A stretch of 64,000 nucleotides of DNA, taken from NCBI RefSeq assembly GCF_014654675.1, contig NZ_BNBC01000001.1:382010-446009 (forward strand). Reading direction: 5' to 3'. The position numbers were made by a program, and so were the translations under genes. Shown in pieces: positions 55,860-64,000 of this stretch. Each line of letters begins with the position of its first letter. Within the stretch, counting starts at the first letter, position 1. The notes under the pieces were generated by a model. The model was not told where the DNA came from. It worked only from the letters and a program-made list of their open reading frames with translations, and searched no databases. Origin of the DNA: Streptomyces spiralis (GTDB taxonomy: Bacteria > Actinomycetota > Actinomycetes > Streptomycetales > Streptomycetaceae).

Positions 55860-57403
55860 CAGAGGTCTCCCGCCGGCTGCTGCGCGGCGAGAGCGGTCGT
55901 CTCGACCGCCGGAGACTTCGGCAGGGTGTTCACGCCGTCGCTGACGGAGATCGTGTAGCTGTGGCGGGAGCCGGCAGTGACGGAGTCCGTGTATGTCATG
56001 TCCGGGCGGTCCCACTCGACCGATTCCTTCTTGATCGAGGTCACGAGGGCGCCGTCACGGTAGATCCGGTACGTCAGCTCCGCGTCGTCCCGGTCCCAGG
56101 CGGCGCGCCAGGTGAGCGTGACCTTGCCGGTGCCCGAGCTCTTGGCCGTGAGCCGGGGGGCGGCCTCCGGGGCGCTGCCGCGGCCGCCGGTCCCGAAGCG
56201 CGTCAGGCCCTGCTGGGGCTTGCCGTTGACCGTGGTGAACTCCCCGCCCGCCCAGAGGATGCCGCCCGCCATCACGATCGACCGGGGGCCGACCCCCTCA
56301 CCAAGTCCCTCATTGGTGTTCGGGAACCAGTGCAGGATGCGTTTGTCACGCACCGACTGGGCCAGGAAGTGCCGGCGGGGTCCGTCGGGAAAGCCCCCCG
56401 GAGTGAGGCCGCAGTAGTGGGCGTGGGATCCGCTGTAGAGGATTCCGTTGTACACGAGCACGGACTGGGTGGCGCCCAGGCAGGTGTCCTTCCAGACCAT
56501 CCGGCCGTCGGAGAGACGGCCGGCGATGCGACCGTCGAAGATTCCCACCCCCTTGCCGTCGGCTCCCAGGTAGAAGTTGGTCTCGTCGCGTGCGAGCGTT
56601 TTGACGGAAGATCTTTGCGGCAGCCAGTGCGGGAAGGAGGTCACGGTCGCACCCGTCGACGGATTCAGGGCGACCAGAGCCTGTTCCGCTCTGCCGTTGA
56701 CGTTGTGAAAGTCGCCGCCGACGATGAGCTTTCCTTGATCAGGGGCGGCCAGGAGGGCCGAGACCCCCAGGTCGACGTCCGCCTTGAAGGGCAGCAGTTC
56801 CCCGCTGGGGGTGAACGCCGCGATGCGGTTCCTGGTCTGATTGCTGATCCGGGTGAAGTCTCCGCCGAGATAGACAGTGTTGCCCGTGGTCTCGATGGCC
56901 CGGACCGTCGCCGAAGCGCCGGGGTGGAAATCCTTGCGCAGCGAGCAGTCGGCCGTGTTGAGCGCGACCGCGCTGTAGACCTTCGTGTCGTCGACTTCGC
57001 CGAACGAGCCGCCTACGTACAGTCTCTTGCCGTCGGGCGAGACCTTCAACGCCCGTACCGCGTTGCCGAACCCCGAGAAGGAGTGGGTGCACGGCAGCAG
57101 AGCACCGGTGGTGGCGTCGAAGGCGGCGAAGTTCTCGCGCGCCACCTCGTCCTCGCCGGGTTCGGCGCCCGGCGGGCGGACCGTGCCGAACTCGCCGCCG
57201 ACGTACACGACACCGCGTGCGTACGCGACCGTCCACACGATGCCGTCCGTCTGCCAGGTGGCCATGGGCGCGGCGGTCAGGCTCTGTTCGTTCGTCTGGC
57301 CGCGGGCGGGCGCGCCGACGGCGGCCATGGGCGCGGCTGCCGCGAGGAGCACCACGGTGGAAGCCGTGGTGACGAACCTCGTCGTGAATTTACTCAGGCG
57401 CAT
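55859..57403 (-). CDS. Secreted beta-propeller (delta-60-repeat-like) protein with fibronectin III domain
   Basis: 514 residues. Signal peptide MRLSKFTTRFVTTASTVVLLAAAAPMAAVGAPA. A repeated blade pattern VYVGGEF, LYVGGSFGEV, VYLGGDFTRI, LIVGGDFHNVNGRAEQALVALNP and LWAGGEFTTVNGKPQQGLTRF gives at least five propeller blades. A fibronectin III-like domain (APRLTAKSSGTGKVTLTWRAAW, LTYRIYRDG) follows near residues 400-500. No catalytic motif. Being inside a Wzx/Wzy/Wzz operon, it may bind or organise the exported polymer. The ATG at 57403 begins the signal peptide. Confidence 0.8.
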   Translation of the reverse strand: MRLSKFTTRFVTTASTVVLLAAAAPMAAVGAPARGQTNEQSLTAAPMATWQTDGIVWTVAYARGVVYVGGEFGTVRPPGAEPGEDEVARENFAAFDATTGALLPCTHSFSGFGNAVRALKVSPDGKRLYVGGSFGEVDDTKVYSAVALNTADCSLRKDFHPGASATVRAIETTGNTVYLGGDFTRISNQTRNRIAAFTPSGELLPFKADVDLGVSALLAAPDQGKLIVGGDFHNVNGRAEQALVALNPSTGATVTSFPHWLPQRSSVKTLARDETNFYLGADGKGVGIFDGRIAGRLSDGRMVWKDTCLGATQSVLVYNGILYSGSHAHYCGLTPGGFPDGPRRHFLAQSVRDKRILHWFPNTNEGLGEGVGPRSIVMAGGILWAGGEFTTVNGKPQQGLTRFGTGGRGSAPEAAPRLTAKSSGTGKVTLTWRAAWDRDDAELTYRIYRDGALVTSIKKESVEWDRPDMTYTDSVTAGSRHSYTISVSDGVNTLPKSPAVETTALAAQQPAGDL

Positions 57404-57485
57404 GCAATACCTCGGGGATTGAGGTGGTCCAGGTGACGAAAAGGTGCCGGGAAGAAATTGCGGCGAATTCGATGCCGCGACGGCA

Positions 57486-59045
57486 TCAGGCGACCCGTTT
57501 ACGGAATGCATCGATGAGATCACACACTCCCAGCACGGCAGGAAGGCGATGCAAACCTACACCGAGTACACCGAAAGCCAACGTAATTCCAACGGCGAGT
57601 CCGATTTCCGTGTCTCCCGTCAGGAGTCTGGCCGGAATAACCAGAACCGCCGTGAGAAACAGACCCACGATGGTCGCGGCGAGATATCCCCGGTCCACCG
57701 TCGTGAAGCCCGGATGACGCCGTACCAGGACGGCCGCCATGAGATTTTCGACGACAATGGCCGCTCCCCAGGAAAGGGCGGCGCCCAGGACCCCGTAACG
57801 GGGAACGGCGAGGATGCCGACGGCCAGCTGCACTGCGAACGCGACGGCGGTGGCCCCCAGGTGCCATGAGCTCTTCCCGGCCATGAGCAGCACGGTCTGT
57901 GCGTTTCCGACGCCGACGTTGATCGCGGAGGCGACGCACAGGACGACCAACGCGTCCGCTCCCTGGACGAACTCCGGTCCGAAGAGGGAGAGGACCGTGG
58001 CCGGAAAGCTCGCCAGGAGCACGAACAGCGGCCAGGAGAACAGCACGATCCAGCGCGTCGAGATGCGATGCAGCTGACCGGCCTGCTCCGACTCGTCCGC
58101 GGCCAGAAGGCGGCTGATCTCCGGGGCGAAGGCCAGGCGGACGGCGAGCTGGAGCAGGGTCGCCGCGACGATGACCCGGCTGACGGCGGTGTAGATCCCT
58201 GCTTCCTCGCTCGTGGCCAGGCAGGACAGCAGGATCACCCCCACCCAGACCGAGCTGATGTCGAAGACGGCGGAGACGGCCCGGGGGGCGGCGTACGCCC
58301 AGAATCCGCGCCGAACGGCGTCCGTGCGGGGTGCGGCCGTGCCGGTTCCGGACGGGTGTACCGGGCTCGTGCGACGGCACCGGCGCAGCGCGGCCCAGGC
58401 GATGACGGCGCCGGCCGGAGTGGGGACGAGCCAGGCGGCGGCCAGGTTCAGCACCCCGGGAGCCAGCAGCGTGACCGGTACGGCGATGAGCACGCGCAGC
58501 ACCGGTTTGACGACCTGCTCGACGCCGACGAACGGGACCACGGTGCCGTAGCCCTGGGTGCCGCCGAGCAGGATCAGGGTGACCGTGGCCACCGGGAGGA
58601 ACAGTGCGAAGAGCCGGATCAGGGTGACGGCCTCGTGAGGGGTGAGGGTGGGCAGCAGTGAGGTGGCCGTGGACGGGGACAGCAGCAGCAGGGCTGCGGC
58701 CGCGGTGCTCGCCGCGGCTCCCGGCACGACGGCGCTGCGCAGGAGGGCGCCCACCCGGTGGCCACCGTCCGTGGCCATGTCGCGGGACACGAAGCGCACC
58801 AGCCCGGTGTCGGCACCGAGCTTGCACGTGTTGCTGAGGATGGTGAAGACGGCGACGCCGGTGAACACCGCTCCGGACCCCTGCGCCCCGAGGGCGCGCG
58901 TGACGAGGGTGACGAGGAGGTAGCCGAAGACGGCGTTCACCGTCGACCCGACCACACCCCACCATCCGCCACGTGCGGTGGCGGCGACCCCGCTGGGGGC
59001 GGGCGTGACCGAGGGGGCGGTAAGCGTTCCGGAAGCATTCGTCAT
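57486..59045 (-). CDS. Wzx-type polysaccharide flippase (MATE/MOP superfamily)
   Basis: 519 residues with about 14 predicted membrane helices. The N-terminal GGWWGVVGSTVNAVFGYLLVTLVTRALGAQGSGAVFTGVAVFTI and GADTGLVRFVSRDMA patterns are typical of the polysaccharide transporter branch. It should flip undecaprenyl-linked repeat units. The ATG overlaps the stop of the Wzz-like gene (ATGA). No family-specific substrate residues can be assigned. Confidence 0.88.
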   Translation of the reverse strand: MTNASGTLTAPSVTPAPSGVAATARGGWWGVVGSTVNAVFGYLLVTLVTRALGAQGSGAVFTGVAVFTILSNTCKLGADTGLVRFVSRDMATDGGHRVGALLRSAVVPGAAASTAAAALLLLSPSTATSLLPTLTPHEAVTLIRLFALFLPVATVTLILLGGTQGYGTVVPFVGVEQVVKPVLRVLIAVPVTLLAPGVLNLAAAWLVPTPAGAVIAWAALRRCRRTSPVHPSGTGTAAPRTDAVRRGFWAYAAPRAVSAVFDISSVWVGVILLSCLATSEEAGIYTAVSRVIVAATLLQLAVRLAFAPEISRLLAADESEQAGQLHRISTRWIVLFSWPLFVLLASFPATVLSLFGPEFVQGADALVVLCVASAINVGVGNAQTVLLMAGKSSWHLGATAVAFAVQLAVGILAVPRYGVLGAALSWGAAIVVENLMAAVLVRRHPGFTTVDRGYLAATIVGLFLTAVLVIPARLLTGDTEIGLAVGITLAFGVLGVGLHRLPAVLGVCDLIDAFRKRVA

Positions 59046-60679
59046 CGGGATGCGGTGACTGTGTCGTCCTGTACGGGAGAGCTCTTCTGCGGCTGGGGAA
59101 GCTTCTCCCCCTGCTCCGTGCCCTCGGTGTGCTGCGCGGGCAGCTCACCGGCTCCTCGGACGGCCGCAGTCGGTGTCGCGGCCGGGAGCGGCCGGCTCGC
59201 GCCGAGGAACGGGCTCCGATGTGTGTCGATGTCCAGCACCGCGCCCAGGATGCGTCCGCCCGAGCAGCCGATCAGCTCGCTGACCCGCTTCAGCTCGTCG
59301 CGCCTGGTGCGGTCGCCGCCCACCACGAGGACACCGCCCACCCGGGGGGCGACCGCGAGAGCGTCGGCGCTTTCGAGCACAGGACGGGTGACGACGAGCG
59401 CCGCACCTCCGGAGCCGGCGCTCGCGAGGGTGTCCGTCAGCGGGGCGGACGCCGGAGCGTCGTCGCCGGTGCCGCGCGCGTCGGGAAGGAGGGTGAAGCG
59501 CCCCGCCGTGCCCGCGTCGACCACGACCCGGCCCTCGGCGGCGCCGGACGATGCGCCGGTGCCGTCCAAGTCCCCGTCGACCAGCGGCAGTCGCGCCGAC
59601 AGGCCGGGGGTGCCGGCGGTGGCGTCCATCAGCAGGACGTCGTCACCGGCCTCGGCGAGCGCGGCGGCGAGGTTCACCGCGACGGCCTCGGCATCACCGC
59701 CGCGCCCCGGCGCCACGACCAGGAGGGAACCGCCGGGCGTGCCGCCCCCGGTGTGCCGCAGCCGAAAAGCGAGGGTCCGGTACGCCTCCGCGCGGTCACC
59801 GCCGGACCGCCCGACCTCCAGCAGTTCACCGTCCTTCCCGGGCCCCGGGAGGATGCCCAGCACCGGAGCGCCCAGCGCCCCCTGGACCTCGCCGACCGAG
59901 CGGGCCCGCGGCTCCAGGGCGGACCGCAGCCAGGCGAGCACGATGCCCAGGAGGAGACCACCCAGCAGGCCGAGGCCGATGAGCGGCGCGCGGCCCGGGC
60001 CCGAGGGCCGCGTCGGCGGCTCGGCCCGGCGGATGATGTCCCCGCCGGTGGTGTCGAAGGCCCTGATGTCGGAGATCCGCTTCTGCAGTTCCTCGTTCTG
60101 GCCCTGCAGTGCCGCGGTCGCGGCCGCGTTCTTCTCCCTCTGCTTCGCGGCGATCCGCTCACTCAGCTCGGTCGTCTGCTCTTCGAGGCCGCTGGTCATC
60201 CGAGCGACCAGGGCCTGGGTCCGCTCCTGGCGATCCGCGAGGTAGGCCTCGGCGAACGCGTTGCTCACCCGGGCCGCCCACTGCGCGGTGGGCGCCGTGT
60301 ACTCGAGCCTGAGGATCTGGGTGTTCGGCGGGCTCGTGACGCGCAGGCCCGCCGACAATGCGCCGGCACGGGACGGCTCGCCCAGCGCCCCGGCCGCACG
60401 GGCCGCGACGGCGGGGCTGAGCGCCATCTGCCGTTCTGTGCCCAGCAGCACCTGGTTGTCGTTGGACACGCCGAACGCCGGGTCCATTCTGGAGCGGACC
60501 AGGACGTCGCTGGTGGCGGAGTAACCGTCCGGGCGGAGCAGCGCCAGCAGCAGGCCGCCGAGCAGCCCCACGGCGATGGCGAGCGTGATGGTCGCACGGT
60601 ACGTCAGCAGTTGGCGCACCTGGTCGCGGAGCTGGTCCGGTTCGTCGTACCGGTCATCGAGGTGGGTGGGGCTGGGCAC
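59042..60679 (-). CDS. Wzz/chain-length-determinant protein fused to a degenerate BY-kinase-like domain
   Basis: 545 residues, GTG start 6 nt after AAGGAGG. Two membrane helices (TITLAIAVGLLGGLLLALL near 31-49; APLIGLGLLGGLLLGIVLAWL near 240) flank an extracytoplasmic coiled-coil region (LEEQTTELSERIAAKQREKNAA). The C-terminal domain has the layout of a bacterial tyrosine kinase (RAEAYRTLAFRL, LLVVAPG, VLLMDAT), but the Walker A that should read GEGKS/T is GRGGDAEA with no lysine. It is probably a regulator of polymer length without kinase activity. Confidence 0.85.
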   Translation of the reverse strand: MPSPTHLDDRYDEPDQLRDQVRQLLTYRATITLAIAVGLLGGLLLALLRPDGYSATSDVLVRSRMDPAFGVSNDNQVLLGTERQMALSPAVAARAAGALGEPSRAGALSAGLRVTSPPNTQILRLEYTAPTAQWAARVSNAFAEAYLADRQERTQALVARMTSGLEEQTTELSERIAAKQREKNAAATAALQGQNEELQKRISDIRAFDTTGGDIIRRAEPPTRPSGPGRAPLIGLGLLGGLLLGIVLAWLRSALEPRARSVGEVQGALGAPVLGILPGPGKDGELLEVGRSGGDRAEAYRTLAFRLRHTGGGTPGGSLLVVAPGRGGDAEAVAVNLAAALAEAGDDVLLMDATAGTPGLSARLPLVDGDLDGTGASSGAAEGRVVVDAGTAGRFTLLPDARGTGDDAPASAPLTDTLASAGSGGAALVVTRPVLESADALAVAPRVGGVLVVGGDRTRRDELKRVSELIGCSGGRILGAVLDIDTHRSPFLGASRPLPAATPTAAVRGAGELPAQHTEGTEQGEKLPQPQKSSPVQDDTVTASR

Positions 60680-60689
60680 GGCTGCCTCC

Positions 60690-62138
60690 TTATCCGGGGA
60701 TCGGTGCATGACCTGCGGTCGCGGGCGGCTGCGCCGGTGAGGGGTACCGGGATGACCGGGCGGCACGGGCGGTGATGAAGAACGGAACGGTCAGCAGCAG
60801 CGCCACGGGGCCGATGATCGCCATGAGGCTGCCGCGCAGGAGGATCAGCTGGTAGAAGGCGAGAGCCGGGATCAGTGGAACGGCCAGCGTGACCGGCCCG
60901 TCCCGCAGCCGTTCCCGGATGTCGTCCATGCGGCGGCTGACCGCGCCGAGCAGGAAGAAGACGACGGCCACGCAGGGGGCACCGCCCCACAGATAGCTCT
61001 CGATCCACAGCGGCGCCGAGAGATTGCTGAACTTGTAGCCCGCGAATCGGGCCAGCCCGATCGCGGTGTCCTCGGGTTTGTCGGGCCACATGGAGCGGGG
61101 CACCATGAAGAGGGCCGTCCCGAGCGCGGACGAGGGCGAGAGCCCGTTCGCCTCGACGGCGTCGATGCCGGTCTGCATCTGCTGGAAGGCGTCGTAGTCC
61201 ATGTTGGTGCTGAACTGTTCCGTCATGGACACCACTTGGACGGCCTGGCGCTTGTCGTAGCGGAAGTAGTCGGCGTACGGGAAGACGAGCAGCAGGACGG
61301 CCGCGAGTGCCCCGGCGGTGATACGGAAGGCGCGGGGACGGTTGAACCGGCGCCACGAGAAGAGCAGGACCAGAAGGACGGTTCCGGTCCAGAAGCGCGG
61401 CCTGCTGATCGGATTGTTGACGACCACGTTGACGACGAGCAGCAGCGGCAGCAGCGCGCGGCGCATCCAGCGCAGCAGCCGGTCCTTCCTGGCCGGCCGG
61501 GCCAGGTGCACCAGAGCCACCAGCGCCCAGAAGGCGGGTACGGACAGGCCCCACAGACGCAGCACGTGCACCGTGTCCGTGGTGACGCCCGATTGCCGCA
61601 GAGCCTGACGGCTGGTGAAGAAGGCCTGCCACCCTCCTTCCTGCTGGGGGATCAGCAGGACCGCGAGAACGAGCGCCAGAGCGCAGAGCAGGAGCACCGG
61701 CAGGGGGGCGAGCCTGCGGGAGAGCAGCGGTTCGAGGACGACGGACCGGTCGCCCGCGCGCCGGGCGGCCAGCGCCGCCCCGACGGTGTACGCCAGGAGC
61801 CCGAGTTCGGTCAGTACGACGGCGGCGAGAGCAGTGGTGTCACCGGTCCGGTAGCCGAGGGGGTAGGTGTCGGTGGCGAGCATGGCGAGCGGCGCCAGCC
61901 CCAGCCAGACGTAGGTGAAGAGCCAGAACCCCAGGGCGAGGAGCCGCACCGAGGTGTCGGTGAGCACGCGGGTCAGGGCGACGGCGGCGTGCGCCACCAC
62001 GCCGCACTGCACGACGAGCGCCACGCTCAGGTGCGCGCCGGGACTCAGCAGGACCAGGCCCGGCAGCAGGACCATGAGCACCAGGGCCCAGACCCCTACC
62101 GCAGCCATGCAACGGAATCGACCGTCCCGCACCCGCAT
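60690..62138 (-). CDS. Wzy-like O-antigen/repeat-unit polymerase
   Basis: 482 residues, about 12 membrane helices, with a large extracytoplasmic loop near residues 290-370 (YFRYDKRQAVQVVSMTEQFSTNMDYDAFQQMQ; GTALFMVPRSMWPDKPEDTAIGLARFAGY). The PRSMWPDKP element is common in the oligosaccharide repeat-unit polymerase family. It is the first minus-strand gene after the divergent glycosyltransferase and is followed 10 nt later by the Wzz-like gene. Confidence 0.82.
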   Translation of the reverse strand: MRVRDGRFRCMAAVGVWALVLMVLLPGLVLLSPGAHLSVALVVQCGVVAHAAVALTRVLTDTSVRLLALGFWLFTYVWLGLAPLAMLATDTYPLGYRTGDTTALAAVVLTELGLLAYTVGAALAARRAGDRSVVLEPLLSRRLAPLPVLLLCALALVLAVLLIPQQEGGWQAFFTSRQALRQSGVTTDTVHVLRLWGLSVPAFWALVALVHLARPARKDRLLRWMRRALLPLLLVVNVVVNNPISRPRFWTGTVLLVLLFSWRRFNRPRAFRITAGALAAVLLLVFPYADYFRYDKRQAVQVVSMTEQFSTNMDYDAFQQMQTGIDAVEANGLSPSSALGTALFMVPRSMWPDKPEDTAIGLARFAGYKFSNLSAPLWIESYLWGGAPCVAVVFFLLGAVSRRMDDIRERLRDGPVTLAVPLIPALAFYQLILLRGSLMAIIGPVALLLTVPFFITARAARSSRYPSPAQPPATAGHAPIPG

Positions 62139-62277
62139 CCCCTCACCGAAGCACCGGATCAGAATGAATCGAATGAATCATGAGCAATCGAGTTATAGCT
62201 CAGTTACCGGGCATATCGATCGCCACCAAAGGGCGTTTCGCGTCAGGAATTGGCAATTTGTGTCGTATTTTATGTGA
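62139..62277. promoter_or_regulatory. Divergent AT-richer promoter region of the polysaccharide locus
   Basis: 139 nt between the polymerase and glycosyltransferase starts, clearly more AT-rich than the surroundings. It contains a TATAAC box on the minus strand and two tandem GAATGAATC repeats (62162-62179). The -35 elements are not obvious. Confidence 0.4.
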
Positions 62278-63516
62278 ATGACCGATGTATTCGAGGGGCG
62301 CCGCGTCCTCCTCGTGTCGACCAACTACGCGCCGGAGCGCACGGGAATCGCGCCCTACTCGACCCTGACCGCGGAACACCTGGCCGCCCTCGGCGCCGAC
62401 GTCGATGTCCTCACGGGTATGCCGCACTATCCCGAGTGGCGGATCCACAGCGAGTACCAGGGGCGCTGGCGCACGGTGGAGAACCGGAGAGGCGTCCGGG
62501 TCCATCGCCGCCGCAGTTTCGTTCCGAGGCGTCAGACGGCACTGTTCAGAGCGGCCTACGAGACCAGCTTCCTGGCGCACGGCTCGATCCGACCGCCGAC
62601 CGGTCGGCCGGACGTGGTGATCAGTCAGATGCCGACCCTCGCGGGCGGTGTCATCGGCGGCCGGCTGGCCCGCCGCCACGGGGTGCCGCACGTGGTCGTG
62701 GTGCAGGACCTCATGGGCGCGGCGGCGGCGCAGAGCGGGATCGGCGGCGGAGGCCGCGTGGCGTCCCTGGTGGCCGGAGTGGAGGCGCGTGTGCTGCGCG
62801 GGGCCGTCCTGACCGGTGTGGTGCACGAGTCGTTCGTCGACCGCGTCACCGCCATGGGCGTGCCGGGGCCGAGGGTCAGGGTGGTGCCCAACTGGGCCCA
62901 TGTGCCGTCCCCGACCGGTGACCGCCGGGCGGTACGGGCGCGGCTCGACTGGAGCGACGAGGAGTTCGTCCTGCTGCACGCGGGCAACATGGGGCTCAAA
63001 CAGGGCCTCGAGGTGCTGGTCGAGATGGCCCGGATCGCGGCCCGCGACACCCCGCGCCTGCGGATCGTCCTCATGGGCGACGGCAGTCGCCGGGCGCACC
63101 TGGAGCACCTCGCGGCCGGCCTGCCGAACCTCACGTTCCTCCCGCCCGTGCCCGACGCGGACTTCCCCGACGTTCTGGCCGCGGCGGACGTCCTCGCGGT
63201 CACCCAACGCGCGTCCGTGCTCGACATGAGTCTGCCGTCCAAGCTGACGTCCTACTTCGCCAGCGGGCGACCGGTTGTGGCCTCGGTGGCCGCCGACGGC
63301 GGCACCGCCCAGGAGGTGCGCCGCTCCGCTGCCGGAGTCGTCGTCCCGGCCGAGGATCCGGAGGCGCTGCACGGCACGGTCGCGGGACTGATGCGCGACC
63401 CCGGCGGCTCGGCCGCGCTGGGCGCACGCGGCCCCGCCTATGTCCGGCAACGGCTGAGCCCGGAGGCCGGACTCGGCCGGATCACCGCGATGCTGTCCGA
63501 GGCCCTGGCCCGGTGA
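62278..63516 (+). CDS. GT4-family glycosyltransferase (WcaI/WbuB-like)
   Basis: 412 residues, GT-B fold. N-terminal domain VLLVSTNYAPERTGIAPYSTLTAEHLAALGADVDVLTGMPHYPEW is the typical WcaI/WbuB-type opening. The C-terminal donor domain shows LLHAGNMGLKQGLEVLVEMARIA, VLMGDGSRRAHLEHLA and the E(x7)E region replaced by MSLPSKLTSYFASGRPVVAS. It should add a sugar to the lipid-linked repeat unit. Divergent from the polymerase. Confidence 0.9.
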   Translation: MTDVFEGRRVLLVSTNYAPERTGIAPYSTLTAEHLAALGADVDVLTGMPHYPEWRIHSEYQGRWRTVENRRGVRVHRRRSFVPRRQTALFRAAYETSFLAHGSIRPPTGRPDVVISQMPTLAGGVIGGRLARRHGVPHVVVVQDLMGAAAAQSGIGGGGRVASLVAGVEARVLRGAVLTGVVHESFVDRVTAMGVPGPRVRVVPNWAHVPSPTGDRRAVRARLDWSDEEFVLLHAGNMGLKQGLEVLVEMARIAARDTPRLRIVLMGDGSRRAHLEHLAAGLPNLTFLPPVPDADFPDVLAAADVLAVTQRASVLDMSLPSKLTSYFASGRPVVASVAADGGTAQEVRRSAAGVVVPAEDPEALHGTVAGLMRDPGGSAALGARGPAYVRQRLSPEAGLGRITAMLSEALAR

Positions 63517-63525
63517 CGACAGTCC

Positions 63526-64000
63526 TCACAGGCGGCCCGCCGACTCCTCGGCGGGCCGTCGGTACAGTTCCCGGAACCACTTGGCGAGGAACGCCGGCAC
63601 CAGCAGCACATGGGCCGCGAGCAGGGTGACGTACAGCCCGCAGAAGATCTTCTGGTTCCCCAGGAAAAGGAAGGTCAGGCACAGCAGTCCGTAGTCCACG
63701 GGCAGCAGTGCCATCACCCGAACGGCAGAGGACCGGGGCCGGAGGCCGGCGGACACCTCGGACCCCCGCCTCTTGAGCTGGTCCGTCAGGGTCCCCCCGA
63801 AAAACAGCAGGACGGCGGCGAACTGGAAGCCGACCGGGGCGAGCAGCATGACGGTACGCGGCAGTTCGAAGAATCGGTAGAAGGAGATCAGGACCGCCGC
63901 ATGGATACCGAGGAGCTTCGCGCAGTCCACGACATGGTCCATCCACTCCCCGGAAGGGCTGGCCGACCGGGTCAGCCGGGCGAGCTGGCCGTCCGCGGAG
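63526..64000 (-). CDS. CDP-alcohol phosphatidyltransferase family protein, C-terminal part (runs off window)
   Basis: The open frame continues past an internal ATG at 63942 to the window edge. It then contains the complete family motif DG-xx-AR-x8-G-x3-D-x3-D as DGQLARL...GEWMDHVVD (window end to about 63925). Two or three membrane helices follow (HAAVLISFYRFF, MLLAPVGFQFAAVLLFFGG, VDYGLLCLTFLFL). It transfers a phospho-alcohol from a CDP-alcohol to an acceptor. Convergent with the glycosyltransferase, 9 nt apart. The active-site part is at the edge, so the N terminus is missing. Confidence 0.85.
   Translation of the reverse strand, partial: SADGQLARLTRSASPSGEWMDHVVDCAKLLGIHAAVLISFYRFFELPRTVMLLAPVGFQFAAVLLFFGGTLTDQLKRRGSEVSAGLRPRSSAVRVMALLPVDYGLLCLTFLFLGNQKIFCGLYVTLLAAHVLLVPAFLAKWFRELYRRPAEESAGRL

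Noticed and set aside
63526-63942. Complete 138-residue membrane protein starting at 63942
   Set aside because: The frame stays open upstream to the window edge and contains the CDP-alcohol transferase motif across that ATG, so the ATG is internal.

Overview
The window is a high-GC actinobacterial chromosome segment and almost certainly comes from a Streptomyces. The signs are heavy GC bias at third codon positions, many GTG starts, GTGA/ATGA/TGATG start-stop overlaps, a groES-groEL pair under two CIRCE operators, an MsiK-type sugar transporter without its own ATPase, and an S10-spc-alpha ribosomal cluster that is not preceded by tuf. Most genes are conserved housekeeping genes. The accessory material is concentrated between glmS and coaA (about 25.9-30.15 kb) and upstream of rpsJ (about 55.4-64 kb).

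Layout. 1-1.33 kb: 5' part of groEL and all of groES (minus), with a promoter framed by two CIRCE boxes. 1.5-5.2 kb: two tandem NodB-type polysaccharide deacetylase lipoproteins (minus), a SAM-dependent methyltransferase, and an MscL channel with an added zinc ribbon (plus). 5.2-11.9 kb: a LacI regulator (minus) divergent from a four-gene bxlEFG-bxlA-like operon (binding protein, two permeases, GH3 glycosidase). 12.0-12.15 kb: a candidate small RNA gene on the minus strand. 12.2-25.6 kb: the t6A cluster (tsaD, rimI, tsaB, tsaE), alr, nnrD, acpS and glmS on the minus strand. Interspersed are a YkuD-fold protein lacking its catalytic residues, a 71-residue ORF behind an iron box, a SpoIIE phosphatase and a MOSC protein.

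25.9-30.15 kb: an accessory island holding a TnpB-only IS200/IS605 element, a lipoprotein gene whose stop codon lies in the element's right end, a hypothetical gene, a SUFU-type immunity gene and a 5'-truncated HINT-nuclease polymorphic toxin fragment. 30.2-34.7 kb: coaA, a DUF389 membrane protein, glmM, rpsI and rplM. 35-38.3 kb: a membrane-anchored hypothetical protein, a UDP-glucose 6-dehydrogenase and truA.

38.3-54.9 kb: the ribosomal supercluster on the minus strand, in transcription order rpsJ rplC rplD rplW rplB rpsS rplV rpsC rplP rpmC rpsQ rplN rplX rplE rpsN rpsH rplF rplR rpsE rpmD rplO secY adk map infA rpmJ rpsM rpsK rpoA rplQ. Strong hairpins lie in several intergenic gaps. A 129-bp near-perfect duplication of the 3' end of map lies between map and infA. 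55.4-64 kb: a surface-polysaccharide locus with a CDP-alcohol phosphatidyltransferase (partial), a glycosyltransferase, and Wzy-, Wzz- and Wzx-like proteins. It also encodes a secreted beta-propeller and a TagD/RfaE2-type cytidylyltransferase. The cytidylyltransferase and the CDP-alcohol transferase look like consecutive steps of one pathway.
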